DNA from: Pseudomonas alcaligenes
GTDB lineage: Bacteria > Pseudomonadota > Gammaproteobacteria > Pseudomonadales > Pseudomonadaceae
Length of the DNA: 64,000 bases
NCBI RefSeq assembly: GCF_041729615.1
Contig: NZ_CP154874.1
Span: forward strand, 687,001-751,000
Direction of reading: 5' to 3'
How positions within the stretch are numbered: the first letter of the stretch is position 1; every line of letters begins with the position of its first letter. A program made the position numbers and the translations under genes. This document shows, one piece after another, positions 1 through 7,990 of this stretch. A model generated the notes under the pieces. The model searched no databases. It had not been told where the DNA came from and worked only from the letters and a program-made list of their open reading frames with translations.

Positions 1-1009
1 GAGCCTGTGGGTGTTTCTTTGCATAGTGGCGGGCACCGTGCTCGGCCTGGCCCTGCCCGAGGCCGCACAGGCGGTTGGTGCGCTGGAGGTGGCGCAGGTC
101 AACATCCCGGTCGGCCTGCTGATCTGGGTGATGATCATCCCCATGCTGATGAAGATCGACTTCGCGGCACTGCATGAAGTGCGCGAACAGAAGGCGGGCA
201 TGGCCGTCACCCTCTTCATCAACTGGGCGATCAAGCCGTTCTCCATGGCGCTGATCGGCTGGCTGTTCATCAAGGTGCTGTTCGCCGACTGGCTTCCGCC
301 CGGGGAATTGGACAGCTACATGGCGGGGCTGATCCTGCTGGGCGCCGCACCCTGCACGGCGATGGTGTTCGTGTGGAGCAACCTGTGCAGCGGCAATGCC
401 AACTTCACCATCACCCAGGTGGCACTCAACGACCTGGTGATGGTGTTCGCCTTCGCCCCCATTGTCGCTCTGCTGCTCGGCGTCTCGTCGATCCCGGTGC
501 CCTGGGACACCCTGCTGCTCTCGGTGGCGATGTACATCGTCATCCCGCTGGCCATCGCCCAACTGCTGCGCGCCCGGCTGCTCGGGCGGGGCCGGGAGGT
601 CTTTGAGCGGGCCCTGGCGAAGATCTCGCCCTTCTCGATCGTCGCGCTGCTGGCCACCCTGGTGCTGCTGTTTTCCTTCCAGGGCAAGGCCATCATCGAA
701 CAGCCCCTGGTGATCGGCATGCTCGCCCTGCCGATCCTGCTGCAAACGCTGTTCATCGCCGCCCTGGGCTACCTTCTCAACCGCAGCCTCAGGGTGCGGC
801 ATGACGTGGCCGGCCCCTCGACCATGATCGGCGCGTCCAACTTCTTCGAGCTGGCGGTGGCCGTGGCCATTGTGCTCTACGGCTTCGAGTCCGGCGCGGC
901 GCTGGCCACGGTCGTCGGGGTGCTGATCGAGGTCCCGCTGATGCTCTGGCTGGTGCGCATGGTCAACAACAGCCGCGCCTGGTACGAACGCGCCCTGCCA
1001 CGCTGCTGA
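1..1009 (+). CDS. acr3: ACR3-family arsenite efflux carrier (5' end outside window)
   Basis: Inner-membrane carrier of the ACR3/bile-acid:Na+ symporter superfamily, expected to extrude arsenite. The reading frame is open to the left edge, beginning with the codons for SLWVFLC, so the native start lies outside; about ten to twenty residues are missing compared with the usual ~350. The hydrophobic profile is that of a ten-helix carrier. The stretch GAAPCTAMVF holds the conserved cysteine and IEVPLML the conserved glutamate that are needed for transport in ACR3 proteins. No arsR or arsC is visible on this side, so any operon partners would lie to the left. The substrate is inferred from the family; other members of the superfamily are not arsenic-specific. 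Confidence 0.88.
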   Translation, partial: SLWVFLCIVAGTVLGLALPEAAQAVGALEVAQVNIPVGLLIWVMIIPMLMKIDFAALHEVREQKAGMAVTLFINWAIKPFSMALIGWLFIKVLFADWLPPGELDSYMAGLILLGAAPCTAMVFVWSNLCSGNANFTITQVALNDLVMVFAFAPIVALLLGVSSIPVPWDTLLLSVAMYIVIPLAIAQLLRARLLGRGREVFERALAKISPFSIVALLATLVLLFSFQGKAIIEQPLVIGMLALPILLQTLFIAALGYLLNRSLRVRHDVAGPSTMIGASNFFELAVAVAIVLYGFESGAALATVVGVLIEVPLMLWLVRMVNNSRAWYERALPRC

Positions 1010-1072
1010 GGGGAAAGCCCTCAGGGTAACCACCAGACAAATTACGGCTCGACCTGCTGCCGACGAGGCGAC

Positions 1073-1101
1073 TTAACATGACGTACGAATTGGCGTACGC
1101 T
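1073..1101 (+). promoter_or_regulatory. Promoter and operator of the yefM-yoeB pair
   Basis: A -35-like TTAACA (1073-1078) is followed after 17 bp by a weak -10-like TACGCT (1096-1101). The spacer holds two perfect palindromic hexamers, CGTACG at 1082-1087 and 1094-1099, with centres exactly 12 bp apart. E. coli YefM-YoeB binds paired TGTACA hexamers with the same centre-to-centre distance, so this is a good candidate for the autoregulatory operator. The antitoxin start at 1132 lies about 30 bp downstream. Confidence 0.6.
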
Positions 1102-1131
1102 TCCGGTATGCCTGCACGGAGCCCGATCAGC

Positions 1132-1374
1132 ATGCGCATTCTCACCGCCAGCGAAGCACGCACGAACCTCTATCGACTCATGGATCAGTCCGCCGAGTCG
1201 CACCAGCCCATCATGATCTCCGGGAAGCGGACTAACTCCGTCTTGGTATCTGCTGAGGACTGGGAAGCCATCCAGGAAACGCTCTACCTGCTGTCCATCC
1301 CCGGTATGCGCGAGTCCATCAAGGAAGGTATGGCCGAGCCTGCAGACGAATGCGCTAAGGAACTGGACTGGTGA
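1132..1374 (+). CDS. yefM: YefM/Phd-type antitoxin
   Basis: Antitoxin of a type II toxin-antitoxin pair. It is expected to fold through its N-terminal Phd/YefM DNA-binding domain, neutralise YoeB with its acidic C-terminal tail, and repress its own promoter. The 80-residue product starts MRILTASEAR, typical of YefM, and ends in an acidic, flexible region (AEPADECAKELDW). The ATG at 1132 was chosen because a GGAG lies 10 nt upstream and family members begin here; an in-frame ATG at 1078 would place the operator inside the coding region. Its stop overlaps the toxin start by 4 nt, so the two are translationally coupled. Confidence 0.9.
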   Translation: MRILTASEARTNLYRLMDQSAESHQPIMISGKRTNSVLVSAEDWEAIQETLYLLSIPGMRESIKEGMAEPADECAKELDW

Positions 1375-1634
1375 CTTGGCAGCTCGTCTACACGAAACAG
1401 GCTCAGAAAGACGCACAGAAGCTCGCCGCTGCAGGCTTGAAAGACAAGGCCAAGGCCCTGCTTGAAGTGATCCGGGAAAACCCGTTCCAGAATCCGCCGC
1501 CCTACGAGAAGCTGGTCGGCGACCTCTCCGGCGCCTACTCCCGCCGCATCAACATCCAACATCGGTTGGTCTATCAGGTGCTGCAGGATGAACAGGTGGT
1601 CAAGGTGCTGCGGCTCTGGTCGCACTACGAATAA
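1371..1634 (+). CDS. yoeB: YoeB-type mRNA interferase toxin
   Basis: Ribosome-dependent endoribonuclease of the RelE/YoeB fold; it cuts mRNA in the ribosomal A site when freed from YefM. At 87 residues it has the normal length, and the YoeB catalytic residues are in place: Glu46 (PYEKL), Arg65 (NIQHRLVY) and a His-Tyr pair at 85-86 near the C terminus. The GTG start overlaps the antitoxin stop (GTGA), the usual coupling for this pair. The toxin appears intact. A strong bidirectional hairpin follows 43 bp downstream. Confidence 0.92.
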   Translation: MTWQLVYTKQAQKDAQKLAAAGLKDKAKALLEVIRENPFQNPPPYEKLVGDLSGAYSRRINIQHRLVYQVLQDEQVVKVLRLWSHYE

Positions 1635-1677
1635 CAGCGACTCTCGACGCTTCTTCGACACCTGCAGGCCCTGAAAA

Positions 1678-1717
1678 GCAAAAGCCCCGAAAACTTTTCA
1701 GCTTTCGGGGCTTTTGC
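1678..1717. terminator. Bidirectional intrinsic terminator
   Basis: Perfect 15-bp inverted repeat: GCAAAAGCCCCGAAA at 1678-1692 and its complement at 1703-1717 around a 10-nt loop. The A-rich and T-rich arm bases make it usable from either strand. It separates yoeB (+) from the convergent tRNA-Ser gene (-). Confidence 0.8.
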
Positions 1718-1726
1718 AATAGGGTC

Positions 1727-1816
1727 TGGCGGTGAGGGAGGGATTCGAACCCTCGATACGGTTTCCCGTATACACACTTTCCAGGCGTGCTCCTTCAACC
1801 GCTCGGACACCTCACC
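1727..1816 (-). tRNA. tRNA-Ser (anticodon GGA)
   Basis: The minus strand folds as a class II tRNA. Acceptor arms GGTGAGG and CCTCACC pair perfectly; the anticodon loop CTGGAAA gives anticodon GGA (reads UCC/UCU); there is a long variable arm with GTATACGG/CCGTAT pairing; and the T arm contains GGTTCGAATCC. The encoded discriminator and CCA follow (GCCA, complement of 1727-1730). Length without CCA is typical for serine tRNA. Confidence 0.97.
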
Positions 1817-1854
1817 GGATCTCGGCGAACCAGTCTGGTCCGTCGAGGCGCGCT

Positions 1855-1883
1855 AATGTAGCCGCAGGCTTTTCCGAATGCAA
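1855..1883 (-). promoter_or_regulatory. Probable promoter of tRNA-Ser
   Basis: On the minus strand TTGCAT (1878-1883) and TACATT (1855-1860) are separated by 17 bp. The predicted transcription start would lie roughly 30 nt upstream of the mature tRNA 5' end. The -35 match is only partial, so the call is tentative. Confidence 0.4.
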
Positions 1884-1908
1884 ACTTTTTTTCAGGCGAT
1901 TCATGCGC

Positions 1909-2115
1909 TTATGCGGAGTGCTGGGTATCGGCGCCCGGCTTCTCGAAGCGCCTGGCGCCAAACAGCAGGAAGCCGATGGAGACGAACAGGCTGAACAGGA
2001 ACAGCTGCAGCACGCCGGTCGGGCTGTGGCTGGCGGGGCTGATGGCCAGCAGGGTCAGGACGATCAGCGACAGCAGCGGCGCGAGCCGGAGCACAAAGGG
2101 CAGCAGGCGGGGCAT
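1909..2115 (-). CDS. Small membrane protein of unknown function
   Basis: A 68-residue product starting MPRLLPFVLR with two hydrophobic segments (about residues 8-26 and 34-52) and a short polar tail ending HSA. The ATG at 2115 is supported by AGGAG 8 nt upstream on the minus strand. The frame stays open further upstream, but no better start is seen there. It is probably an inner-membrane hairpin protein. I do not recognise a family. It lies alone between tRNA-Ser and the divergent crotonase gene, with no obvious operon partner. Confidence 0.7.
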   Translation of the reverse strand: MPRLLPFVLRLAPLLSLIVLTLLAISPASHSPTGVLQLFLFSLFVSIGFLLFGARRFEKPGADTQHSA

Positions 2116-2308
2116 GACAGGGACTCCTCGGGTTCGCCGCCAAGCTAAGCCACGGCCCGCTACCGCGGCCAATTGGCCTTGCTGATGGCGCCGATAGGTG
2201 AAGGCCGACGGACGGATGACCCTGCGGTCAGCCAAAGCGCTTTACCCCCGGCCTCGCGCTGGGTAACGTCAGCGCCACTTCCAGCCACTCCGCACTAGGA
2301 TTTGCGCC

Positions 2309-2998
2309 ATGAGCGACCTGATCAGCTACCAACTCGAAGACGGCATCGCCACCCTGACCCTCAACAACGGCAAGGTGAACGCCATTTCCCCGGACGTGAT
2401 CGCCGCCTTCAATGCCGCCCTGGACCAGGCCTTGCAGGATCGCGCCGTGGTCATCATCACCGGCCAGCCGGGCATCCTCTCCGGAGGCTACGACCTCAAG
2501 GTCATGACCTCCGGCCCGCAGAACGCCGTGGCCCTGGTCACCGCCGGCTCCACCCTGGCCCGCCGCATGCTGGCCCACCCCTTCCCGATCATCGTCGCCT
2601 GCCCGGGCCACGCCATCGCCAAGGGCGCCTTCATCCTGCTCTCGGCCGACTACCGCATCGGCGTGGAAGGCCCGTTCAACATCGGCCTGAACGAAGTGCA
2701 GATCGGCATGACCATGCACCACGCCGGCATCGAGCTGGCCCGTGACCGCCTGCGCAAGTCCGCCTTCCACCGCTCGGTGATCAACGGCGAGATCTTCAAT
2801 CCCGAGAGCGCCGTGGACGCCGGCTTCCTCGACAAGGTGGTGCCGGCCGAGCAGCTGATGGCCACTGCCGTGGCCGCCGCCCAGCAGCTGAAGAAGATCA
2901 ACATGACCGCGCACAAGAACACCAAGCTGAAGGTGCGCAAGGCCCTGCTGGAAACCCTGGACAAGGCCATCGAGCTGGACCAGCAGCACCTCGGCTGA
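2309..2998 (+). CDS. Crotonase / enoyl-CoA hydratase-isomerase family protein
   Basis: A 229-residue single-domain crotonase, acting on an acyl-CoA thioester in the cytoplasm. The oxyanion-hole regions are visible (GILSGGYDLKVM and GHAIAKGAFILL), as is the usual DYRIG segment. The second region reads AKGAF where hydratases have a Gly-Gly pair, and the acid/base glutamates of a classical hydratase are not clearly both present, so the exact reaction (hydratase, isomerase or hydrolase) cannot be named. The ATG at 2309 has a modest AGGA 8 nt upstream. A good terminator follows, so it is monocistronic. It is shorter than canonical 260-residue enoyl-CoA hydratases. Confidence 0.85.
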   Translation: MSDLISYQLEDGIATLTLNNGKVNAISPDVIAAFNAALDQALQDRAVVIITGQPGILSGGYDLKVMTSGPQNAVALVTAGSTLARRMLAHPFPIIVACPGHAIAKGAFILLSADYRIGVEGPFNIGLNEVQIGMTMHHAGIELARDRLRKSAFHRSVINGEIFNPESAVDAGFLDKVVPAEQLMATAVAAAQQLKKINMTAHKNTKLKVRKALLETLDKAIELDQQHLG

Positions 2999-3013
2999 CC
3001 CCACGCTTGCCAC

Positions 3014-3046
3014 CACGAGCCCGGCCCCGCGCCGGGCTCGTGCTTT
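3014..3046 (+). terminator. Intrinsic terminator after the crotonase gene
   Basis: A perfect 12-bp stem: CACGAGCCCGGC (3014-3025), 5-nt loop, GCCGGGCTCGTG (3031-3042), followed by CTTTAT. It ends the crotonase transcript 16 bp after its stop. Confidence 0.75.
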
Positions 3047-3170
3047 ATGCGGGGAACGCCGGCCATCGGCGGATAAATACCCGGTAATAACCTCTGATCG
3101 GAGTCGATTGCGCCGAAGCTGTGCACGCCCGTACACTGCGCGCCTTTTTTGTCTGCCTGAAGGCCTACCG

Positions 3171-3893
3171 ATGCTTTTCCTCGCGCGCATGTTGTTGATG
3201 GGCCTGCATTTCCTCCTCGCCGGCGTACTCGGCCTGGTGCTCGGCCTGTGCCGCCCGTTCAACCCGGACAACAGCCGCCTGTGCGCGCGCCTGTACTCGC
3301 TGCCGGCCCTGTGCCTGCTGCGCCTGAAACTGAAGGCGGAGGTCAAGAGCCTGTTCGGCCAGGAGCAGGCCTGCGTGGTCATCGCCAACCACCAGTCCAA
3401 CTACGACCTCTACGTGCTCGGCCGCGTGGTGCCGCCGCGCACCGTCAGCATCGGCAAGAAAAGCCTGAAGTGGATCCCCTTCTTCGGCCAGCTCTACTGG
3501 CTGGCCGGCAACGTGCTGATCGAGCGGGGCAATGCGCGCCAGGCCAAACAGGCCATGCTGCAGACCACCGAGACCCTGCAGAGCCGCGACACCTCCATCT
3601 GGGTCTTCCCGGAAGGCACGCGCAACCTCGGCAAGGGCCTGCTGCCGTTCAAGAAAGGCGCCTTCCAGATGGCCATCGCCGCAGGCGTGCCGATAGTCCC
3701 GGTGTGCGTCAGCAACTATGCCGGGCGCCTCAAGCTCAACCGCTGGAACAGCGGCAAGGTGCTGATCCGCTCGCTGCCGGCCATCCCCACCCTGGGCCTG
3801 ACCCTGGACGACCTGCCGCAGCTGATGGAACGCTGCCAGCAGGTGATGCGCGAGTGCATCGAGCAGCTCGACCAGCAGCTGGCCAAGGCCTAG
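3171..3893 (+). CDS. plsC: 1-acyl-sn-glycerol-3-phosphate acyltransferase (PlsC family)
   Basis: Membrane acyltransferase expected to convert lysophosphatidate to phosphatidate using acyl-ACP or acyl-CoA. The 240-residue product has an N-terminal hydrophobic helix (about 5-27), the catalytic NHQSNYD block at 73-79 (His74, Asp79), FPEGTR at 146-151 for the phosphate, and VPIVPV at 173-178, all in the normal order and spacing. The ATG at 3171 is chosen because GAAGG lies 7 nt upstream; in-frame codons further upstream lack such a site. Pseudomonads have several PlsC paralogues, so this may not be the main housekeeping enzyme. No partner gene is adjacent. Confidence 0.9.
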   Translation: MLFLARMLLMGLHFLLAGVLGLVLGLCRPFNPDNSRLCARLYSLPALCLLRLKLKAEVKSLFGQEQACVVIANHQSNYDLYVLGRVVPPRTVSIGKKSLKWIPFFGQLYWLAGNVLIERGNARQAKQAMLQTTETLQSRDTSIWVFPEGTRNLGKGLLPFKKGAFQMAIAAGVPIVPVCVSNYAGRLKLNRWNSGKVLIRSLPAIPTLGLTLDDLPQLMERCQQVMRECIEQLDQQLAKA

Positions 3894-3925
3894 AAGGCGC
3901 CATTAAACCCTTTTCATTCATAACC

Positions 3926-3954
3926 TTGGCACATGGCCATCATTTGGTTATGGT
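3926..3954 (+). promoter_or_regulatory. Probable sigma-70 promoter of the lipoprotein gene
   Basis: TTGGCA (3926-3931) and TATGGT (3949-3954) are separated by exactly 17 bp. The implied start near 3961 gives the lipoprotein transcript a leader of about 140 nt. Confidence 0.45.
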
Positions 3955-4098
3955 GCAGCCACTGCACTGGATAGCAGCTGCAGGCATGGAGGCCTGAGCC
4001 ATTTCCGTTTCGGTCATGAAACGGGCCTCTGACAAGCACCGATACGGGCACCAACCGCCCCGCATCACTCCATCGATCTGTCAGAAAGAACTTCGACT

Positions 4099-4770
4099 AT
4101 GCGCATCTCCACCGCCCTCAAACTGTGCGGCGCCCTGCTTGCAGCCGTAATGACCACCGGCTGCGTGTCCTCCATCCCGTTCGAGCAACAACTGCCGCAA
4201 CCGGCCTACCAGAATGACGACAGCGTGCTGATCACCGTCATCGACAACCGCACGCGCGTCCAGAAGGGCAAACCACGCGAGTTCATCGGCGTGGCCCACG
4301 GCTCCTTCGGCATTCCCTTTGACTGGAGCGTTCCACAAGTGCTCGCCGTTGCCGAAGGCGACAAGGAGCGCGACCTTGCCGAATTCCTCGAACATCGCCT
4401 GAGCAATGGTCTGCAGCAGAAAGGCTGGCAGGCGCAAACCGTCAAGATGGACCATCTGCCTAGCGCTGCCGAGGCCGAGGCGGCCCTCAAGCAGGCCAAT
4501 GCCAAGACCCTGCTGGCACTGGAACTGAAGGAGTGGTACTTCAGCATCAATCTCAACTGGGTGTCGGACTTCAACTTCGACACCGACACCAACATCCATG
4601 TCTATCGGATCGACAATGGCGAAGTGCTGAGCAAGAACATCACCGAGCGCGATGTAATCGTGCAGAAAGCCAGCGACTCGCCGCAGAACAACATCCTGAT
4701 CGCCTACCGCGAACAGCTGCGGCAGATCATCGACGACCCGCAGGTGCGCGGAGTTCTGGCGAAGCAGTGA
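4099..4770 (+). CDS. Predicted outer-membrane or periplasmic lipoprotein, unknown function
   Basis: A 223-residue protein with a type II signal peptide: positively charged start, hydrophobic core LCGALLAAVM and lipobox TTGC with Cys22 as the lipidated residue, followed by VSS, which does not carry the Asp+2 inner-membrane retention signal. The mature part is soluble, mixed alpha/beta, with no motif I can place. It is flanked by its own likely promoter and a strong terminator, so it is monocistronic. The ribosome-binding site is weak (AGAAAG). It is annotated only as a lipoprotein because no function can be read from the sequence. Confidence 0.8.
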   Translation: MRISTALKLCGALLAAVMTTGCVSSIPFEQQLPQPAYQNDDSVLITVIDNRTRVQKGKPREFIGVAHGSFGIPFDWSVPQVLAVAEGDKERDLAEFLEHRLSNGLQQKGWQAQTVKMDHLPSAAEAEAALKQANAKTLLALELKEWYFSINLNWVSDFNFDTDTNIHVYRIDNGEVLSKNITERDVIVQKASDSPQNNILIAYREQLRQIIDDPQVRGVLAKQ

Positions 4771-4777
4771 CACCAGA

Positions 4778-4802
4778 GGCCCGGCACAGTCCGGGCCTTT
4801 TT
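4778..4802 (+). terminator. Intrinsic terminator after the lipoprotein gene
   Basis: Stem GGCCCGG (4778-4784) / CCGGGCC (4791-4797) with a 6-nt loop, followed directly by five T (4798-4802), 7 bp beyond the stop codon. Confidence 0.88.
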
Positions 4803-4858
4803 CCACCTGATGGATGACCATGGGTTAAGCTGCGCCATCGCCATGCAGAGGACGCCCC

Positions 4859-5830
4859 ATGGGTCAGATCGTTGCCGCCGCGGCCTACCACCGTGGCAGG
4901 AAAGTCGCCGATATCGCCCTCGATGAGGGCCGCCACTGGTCCAGCCAGGCCGGGCACTTCGTCTGGATCGGCCTGCGCGACCCGGACAGCAGCCAGCTGC
5001 ACACCCTGCAGGAGCAGTTCAACCTGCACGAGCTGGCCATGGAAGACGCCATCGCCCAGCACACCCGGCCCAAGCTGGAAATCTTCGGCGACGCCCTGTT
5101 CATGGTGCTCTACTCGCCGATCCGCCAGGACGGCCGCCTGGAATTCGTCGAGACCCAGCTGTTCGCCGGCAAGGGCTATGTGATCAGCGCCCGCTACGGC
5201 GACTCGGCCCCCTACTCCACCGTGCGCCAGCGCTGCGAGGCGCGCCCGCTGCTGCTGGAGCACGGCGAGGACTTCGTGCTCTATGCCCTGCTGGCCTTCG
5301 TGATCGAGAACTACCGGCCGCTGCTGGACTGCATCCACGGCGAACTGGAAGACATCGAGGAGACGGTGCTCGGCCGACCGCTGCAGCAGGCCGACGTGGA
5401 GCGCATACACGGCCTGCGCCGTGACCTGCTGCGCCTGCGCCGGCAGGTCGCGCCGATGGCGGAAATCTGCAAGGAGCTGCAGCAGCTGGAGTTCCCGTTC
5501 ATCGACAAGCACATGCGCCCGTACTTCCGCGACATCGCGATCCACGTCAACCGCCTGCTGGAAGACCTCACCGGGCTGCGCGAGATGGCCGACCACGCCA
5601 TCGAGATCGGCCTGCTGCTGGAGGCCTCCCGGCAGAGCGTGACGCAACGCAAGTTCGCCGCCTGGGCGGCGATCCTGGCCTTCCCCACCGCGGTGGCGGG
5701 CATCTACGGGATGAACTTCGACTACATGCCGGAACTCACCTGGCACTACGGCTACTTCGCCGTGCTCGGCGTCATCGGCCTGGGCTGCGCGGGGCTGTTC
5801 GCCAACTTCAAACGCATGGGCTGGCTGTAG
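4859..5830 (+). CDS. CorA/ZntB-family divalent metal ion transporter
   Basis: Inner-membrane metal channel/transporter of the CorA (MIT) superfamily, working as a pentamer. The 323-residue protein has a long cytoplasmic N-terminal domain rich in alpha helix, two transmembrane helices at the C terminus (about 266-284 and 294-313), and between them the family signature YGMNF at 283-287. The C terminus ends KRMGWL, the usual positively charged tail. The substrate may be Mg2+, Co2+, Ni2+ or Zn2+; the sequence alone does not decide. The gene stands alone, preceded by the lipoprotein terminator and convergent with the amidotransferase gene downstream. Confidence 0.9.
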   Translation: MGQIVAAAAYHRGRKVADIALDEGRHWSSQAGHFVWIGLRDPDSSQLHTLQEQFNLHELAMEDAIAQHTRPKLEIFGDALFMVLYSPIRQDGRLEFVETQLFAGKGYVISARYGDSAPYSTVRQRCEARPLLLEHGEDFVLYALLAFVIENYRPLLDCIHGELEDIEETVLGRPLQQADVERIHGLRRDLLRLRRQVAPMAEICKELQQLEFPFIDKHMRPYFRDIAIHVNRLLEDLTGLREMADHAIEIGLLLEASRQSVTQRKFAAWAAILAFPTAVAGIYGMNFDYMPELTWHYGYFAVLGVIGLGCAGLFANFKRMGWL

Positions 5831-5882
5831 CCACCCAAGGCGCGCGGGCTGGCCGCGGCGCGGCGCACCCCGCGCCGGGACC

Positions 5883-6614
5883 TCAGGCGGCCTGCACGCC
5901 CTTCTTGCCCTGGGCCACGAAGCGCATCATCCACTCGGCCACGGCGGCGCCCTGGTGGTCATGCACCAGGCTTTCCACGGCCTGGCTGTAGACCGGCTCG
6001 CCGATGCACTTCTGGCGGATGTCGAGCAAGGCACGCGAGTAGTCGTGGACGAACTCCGGGTGGCCCTGGAAGCACAGCACCTGGTCCTCGATGCAGTAGG
6101 CCGCCACCGGGCAGAACTCGCTGGAGGCCAGCAGGGTGGCGTTCTCCGGCAGGGAGGTGACCTGGTCCTGGTGGCTGATCAGCAGGGTCAGCTCCTCCAG
6201 CGCCGGGCTCATCCACTGCGGCCGCTGCTTCACCTCGTAACGGTGGATGCCCACGCCCCAGCCCTGGCTCGCGCGCTCGGCACGGCCGCCCAGCAGCAGG
6301 GCCAGCAACTGGTGGCCGAAGCAGATGCCGAGCAGCTTGTCGCCATTCTCGTAACGCTGCAGCAAGTAGTCCTTGAGGGTCTGAATCCACGGGTCGCTGC
6401 CGAAGGAGTCGGCCTTGCTGCCGGTCACCAGGTAGGCGTCGTAGCGCTCGCCGTCTGCCGGATAGTCGCCCTGCACCACGTTGAACACCTCGAAGCGCGC
6501 CGCCAGCGGTTGCTGGGCGAACAGGCGCTCGAACATGCGGCCGTAGCCCTGGTATTGGTCGATCAGTTCGGGGCGGAGTACATCGGTTTCCAGAATGCAG
6601 ATGCGCAGTGACAT
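5883..6614 (-). CDS. Class I glutamine amidotransferase-like protein
   Basis: A stand-alone GATase1 domain protein (243 residues), similar to the amidotransferase half of GMP synthase but without a synthetase partner. The nucleophile elbow is GICFGHQLL with Cys98, and the catalytic His/Glu pair is in GHPEF (His185, Glu187), so the triad is complete. Such proteins hydrolyse glutamine or gamma-glutamyl compounds; some act in polyamine or peptide turnover. The ATG at 6614 matches the normal MSLRICILET start; the frame is open further upstream but that part is unlike the family. The upstream region (6615-6823) is shared with the divergent microprotein gene. Confidence 0.85.
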   Translation of the reverse strand: MSLRICILETDVLRPELIDQYQGYGRMFERLFAQQPLAARFEVFNVVQGDYPADGERYDAYLVTGSKADSFGSDPWIQTLKDYLLQRYENGDKLLGICFGHQLLALLLGGRAERASQGWGVGIHRYEVKQRPQWMSPALEELTLLISHQDQVTSLPENATLLASSEFCPVAAYCIEDQVLCFQGHPEFVHDYSRALLDIRQKCIGEPVYSQAVESLVHDHQGAAVAEWMMRFVAQGKKGVQAA

Positions 6615-6823
6615 TGAGCGGATTACCTGAAACGGCCGAGGGTTGTGGAAGAGACGTTTAGCGTGCATCGAAGGGTCACCAAACGCAACAGCGACGGGGC
6701 ATTCAGGCGATATCCGGCAATCATCAGCGGCCTTGATACCTACCATGCCCACCATTCACTTCTGTCGATGGGCCGGCTCGGCAAAGATGCAGCCGTGCTC
6801 ACCCACCACAGAGGAGTCACCCC

Positions 6824-6928
6824 ATGAGCAGCTTCGCCGCCATCGCCAGCCTGATCGCCGCCTCCGCTTTCCATAGCAGTGCCGCGGCCACCACCCACCA
6901 GGCCCACCCGGCCGCCGGGCGCCGCTGA
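6824..6928 (+). CDS. 34-residue microprotein, alanine/histidine-rich
   Basis: A short gene MSSFAAIASL... ending AGRR, with a hydrophobic N-terminal segment containing repeated Ala/Ile and a His-containing tail. It is supported by a strong GAGGAG 7 nt upstream of the ATG and by the next gene, which has the same kind of ribosome-binding site 19 bp after this stop. The pair looks like a small operon. Function unknown; the product could be a small membrane-associated peptide or serve as a translated leader for the downstream gene. Confidence 0.5.
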   Translation: MSSFAAIASLIAASAFHSSAAATTHQAHPAAGRR

Positions 6929-6946
6929 GGCGCCGAGGAGTCCAGC

Positions 6947-7156
6947 ATGTCCATCACCGAAGCCTTCGCCAGCCGCAACAGCTACGGCGTGACCTACGTC
7001 AATCTGGACGACACCGGCCTGCACTTCGAGTCCGAAGCGGCCGTGCACATGGACGACGGCAGCCTGCTGACCCTGCGCATGCCCACCCGGCACAGCGAGA
7101 AGCTGGATATCCACGCCCTGCTCTGCCAGCAGTACGGCGGCAAGCTGGCCGCCTGA
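6947..7156 (+). CDS. Small conserved-type hypothetical protein (69 residues)
   Basis: Short acidic soluble protein beginning MSITEAFASR and ending GGKLAA, without signal peptide or membrane helix. Strong GAGGAG 6 nt before the ATG. Codon use matches the surrounding chromosome, which together with the ribosome-binding site supports it as real. I do not recognise the family. It lies 18 bp downstream of the 34-residue microprotein gene and is convergent with the solute-binding protein gene, whose stop is only 6 bp away. Confidence 0.65.
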   Translation: MSITEAFASRNSYGVTYVNLDDTGLHFESEAAVHMDDGSLLTLRMPTRHSEKLDIHALLCQQYGGKLAA

Positions 7157-7162
7157 GCCACC

Positions 7163-7936
7163 TCAGGGGATGGCCAGGCGCGCCGCCAGCTCGTCGCCCA
7201 GGTGACGGGCGAGAATGCGCCGCCAGCTGCCATCGCCACGCATCGCCGCGAAGGCCTGGCGCATCTCCCGCCCCAGCGCCGGAGCATCGGCCAGCACCGG
7301 GCTGCCGGCGATATAGCTGAGGGTCGAGGCCACCGGCTCACCGGTCTGCACCCCATCGGCCGCATAGCCGAGCGAGCGCCACAGGTAGTGCACGCGCAGG
7401 TCGATCTCGTACCAGGCCAGCACCCGCCCGCCATGCAGCATGCGCGCCGCCTGCTGCGGATCGGTCACCTCCACCACCGTCTGCCCGGCCTGCCTCAGCG
7501 CCAGCGCCTCCTGGGCCCTGGGCGTACCACCCATGACCACCAGCGGGCCGGCGGCCAGCGCCTCGCCCAGGCTGTCGAAGCGGCGCCGCGGGCTGGCCAG
7601 CACATAGGAAGTCGGCAGCACCTCCAGCAGCCAGACGAAGCCCGGCTCGCGCTCGGCCGTGCGCCCCAGGTTGAGCACTATGCCGCGGGGATCGTCGGCC
7701 ACCTCCAGCTGCACCCGCTTCCACGGCACGCTGTGATAATGGCATTCGCGCTGCAGGCGCCGGCACAGCTCGGCCATCAGGTCGCCGAACAGACCGCGAT
7801 TGTCCGGCTTGTCGTCGGCGAAGGGCATCTGCCCCTGGCCGACGTAGACATTCAGGGCGTCCGCGCCGAGGGCCGGGCCGGGTGCCAGCAGCAGGCCCGC
7901 CAGCAGTAACGCTGCGATTTCCCTTCGTCTGCTCAC
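7163..7936 (-). CDS. Periplasmic solute-binding family 3-like protein
   Basis: A 257-residue protein with a clear Sec signal peptide (RRR start, hydrophobic run, cleavage around ALGA24) and the two-lobe fold of family 3 extracellular solute-binding proteins. The first strand is NVYVGQGQMPF, followed by GLFGDLMAELCRRL. No permease or ATPase gene is adjacent, so it may be an orphan sensor-type or amino-acid-binding protein rather than part of a complete ABC transporter. The ligand cannot be predicted. It lies downstream of the fadB gene on the same strand but is separated from it by a terminator. Confidence 0.75.
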   Translation of the reverse strand: MSRRREIAALLLAGLLLAPGPALGADALNVYVGQGQMPFADDKPDNRGLFGDLMAELCRRLQRECHYHSVPWKRVQLEVADDPRGIVLNLGRTAEREPGFVWLLEVLPTSYVLASPRRRFDSLGEALAAGPLVVMGGTPRAQEALALRQAGQTVVEVTDPQQAARMLHGGRVLAWYEIDLRVHYLWRSLGYAADGVQTGEPVASTLSYIAGSPVLADAPALGREMRQAFAAMRGDGSWRRILARHLGDELAARLAIP

Positions 7937-7990
7937 GCTCCGCCCTGCTCCCCCGGTGGCCTGTAGGCCAAGACTGACAGAATCCCGCGC

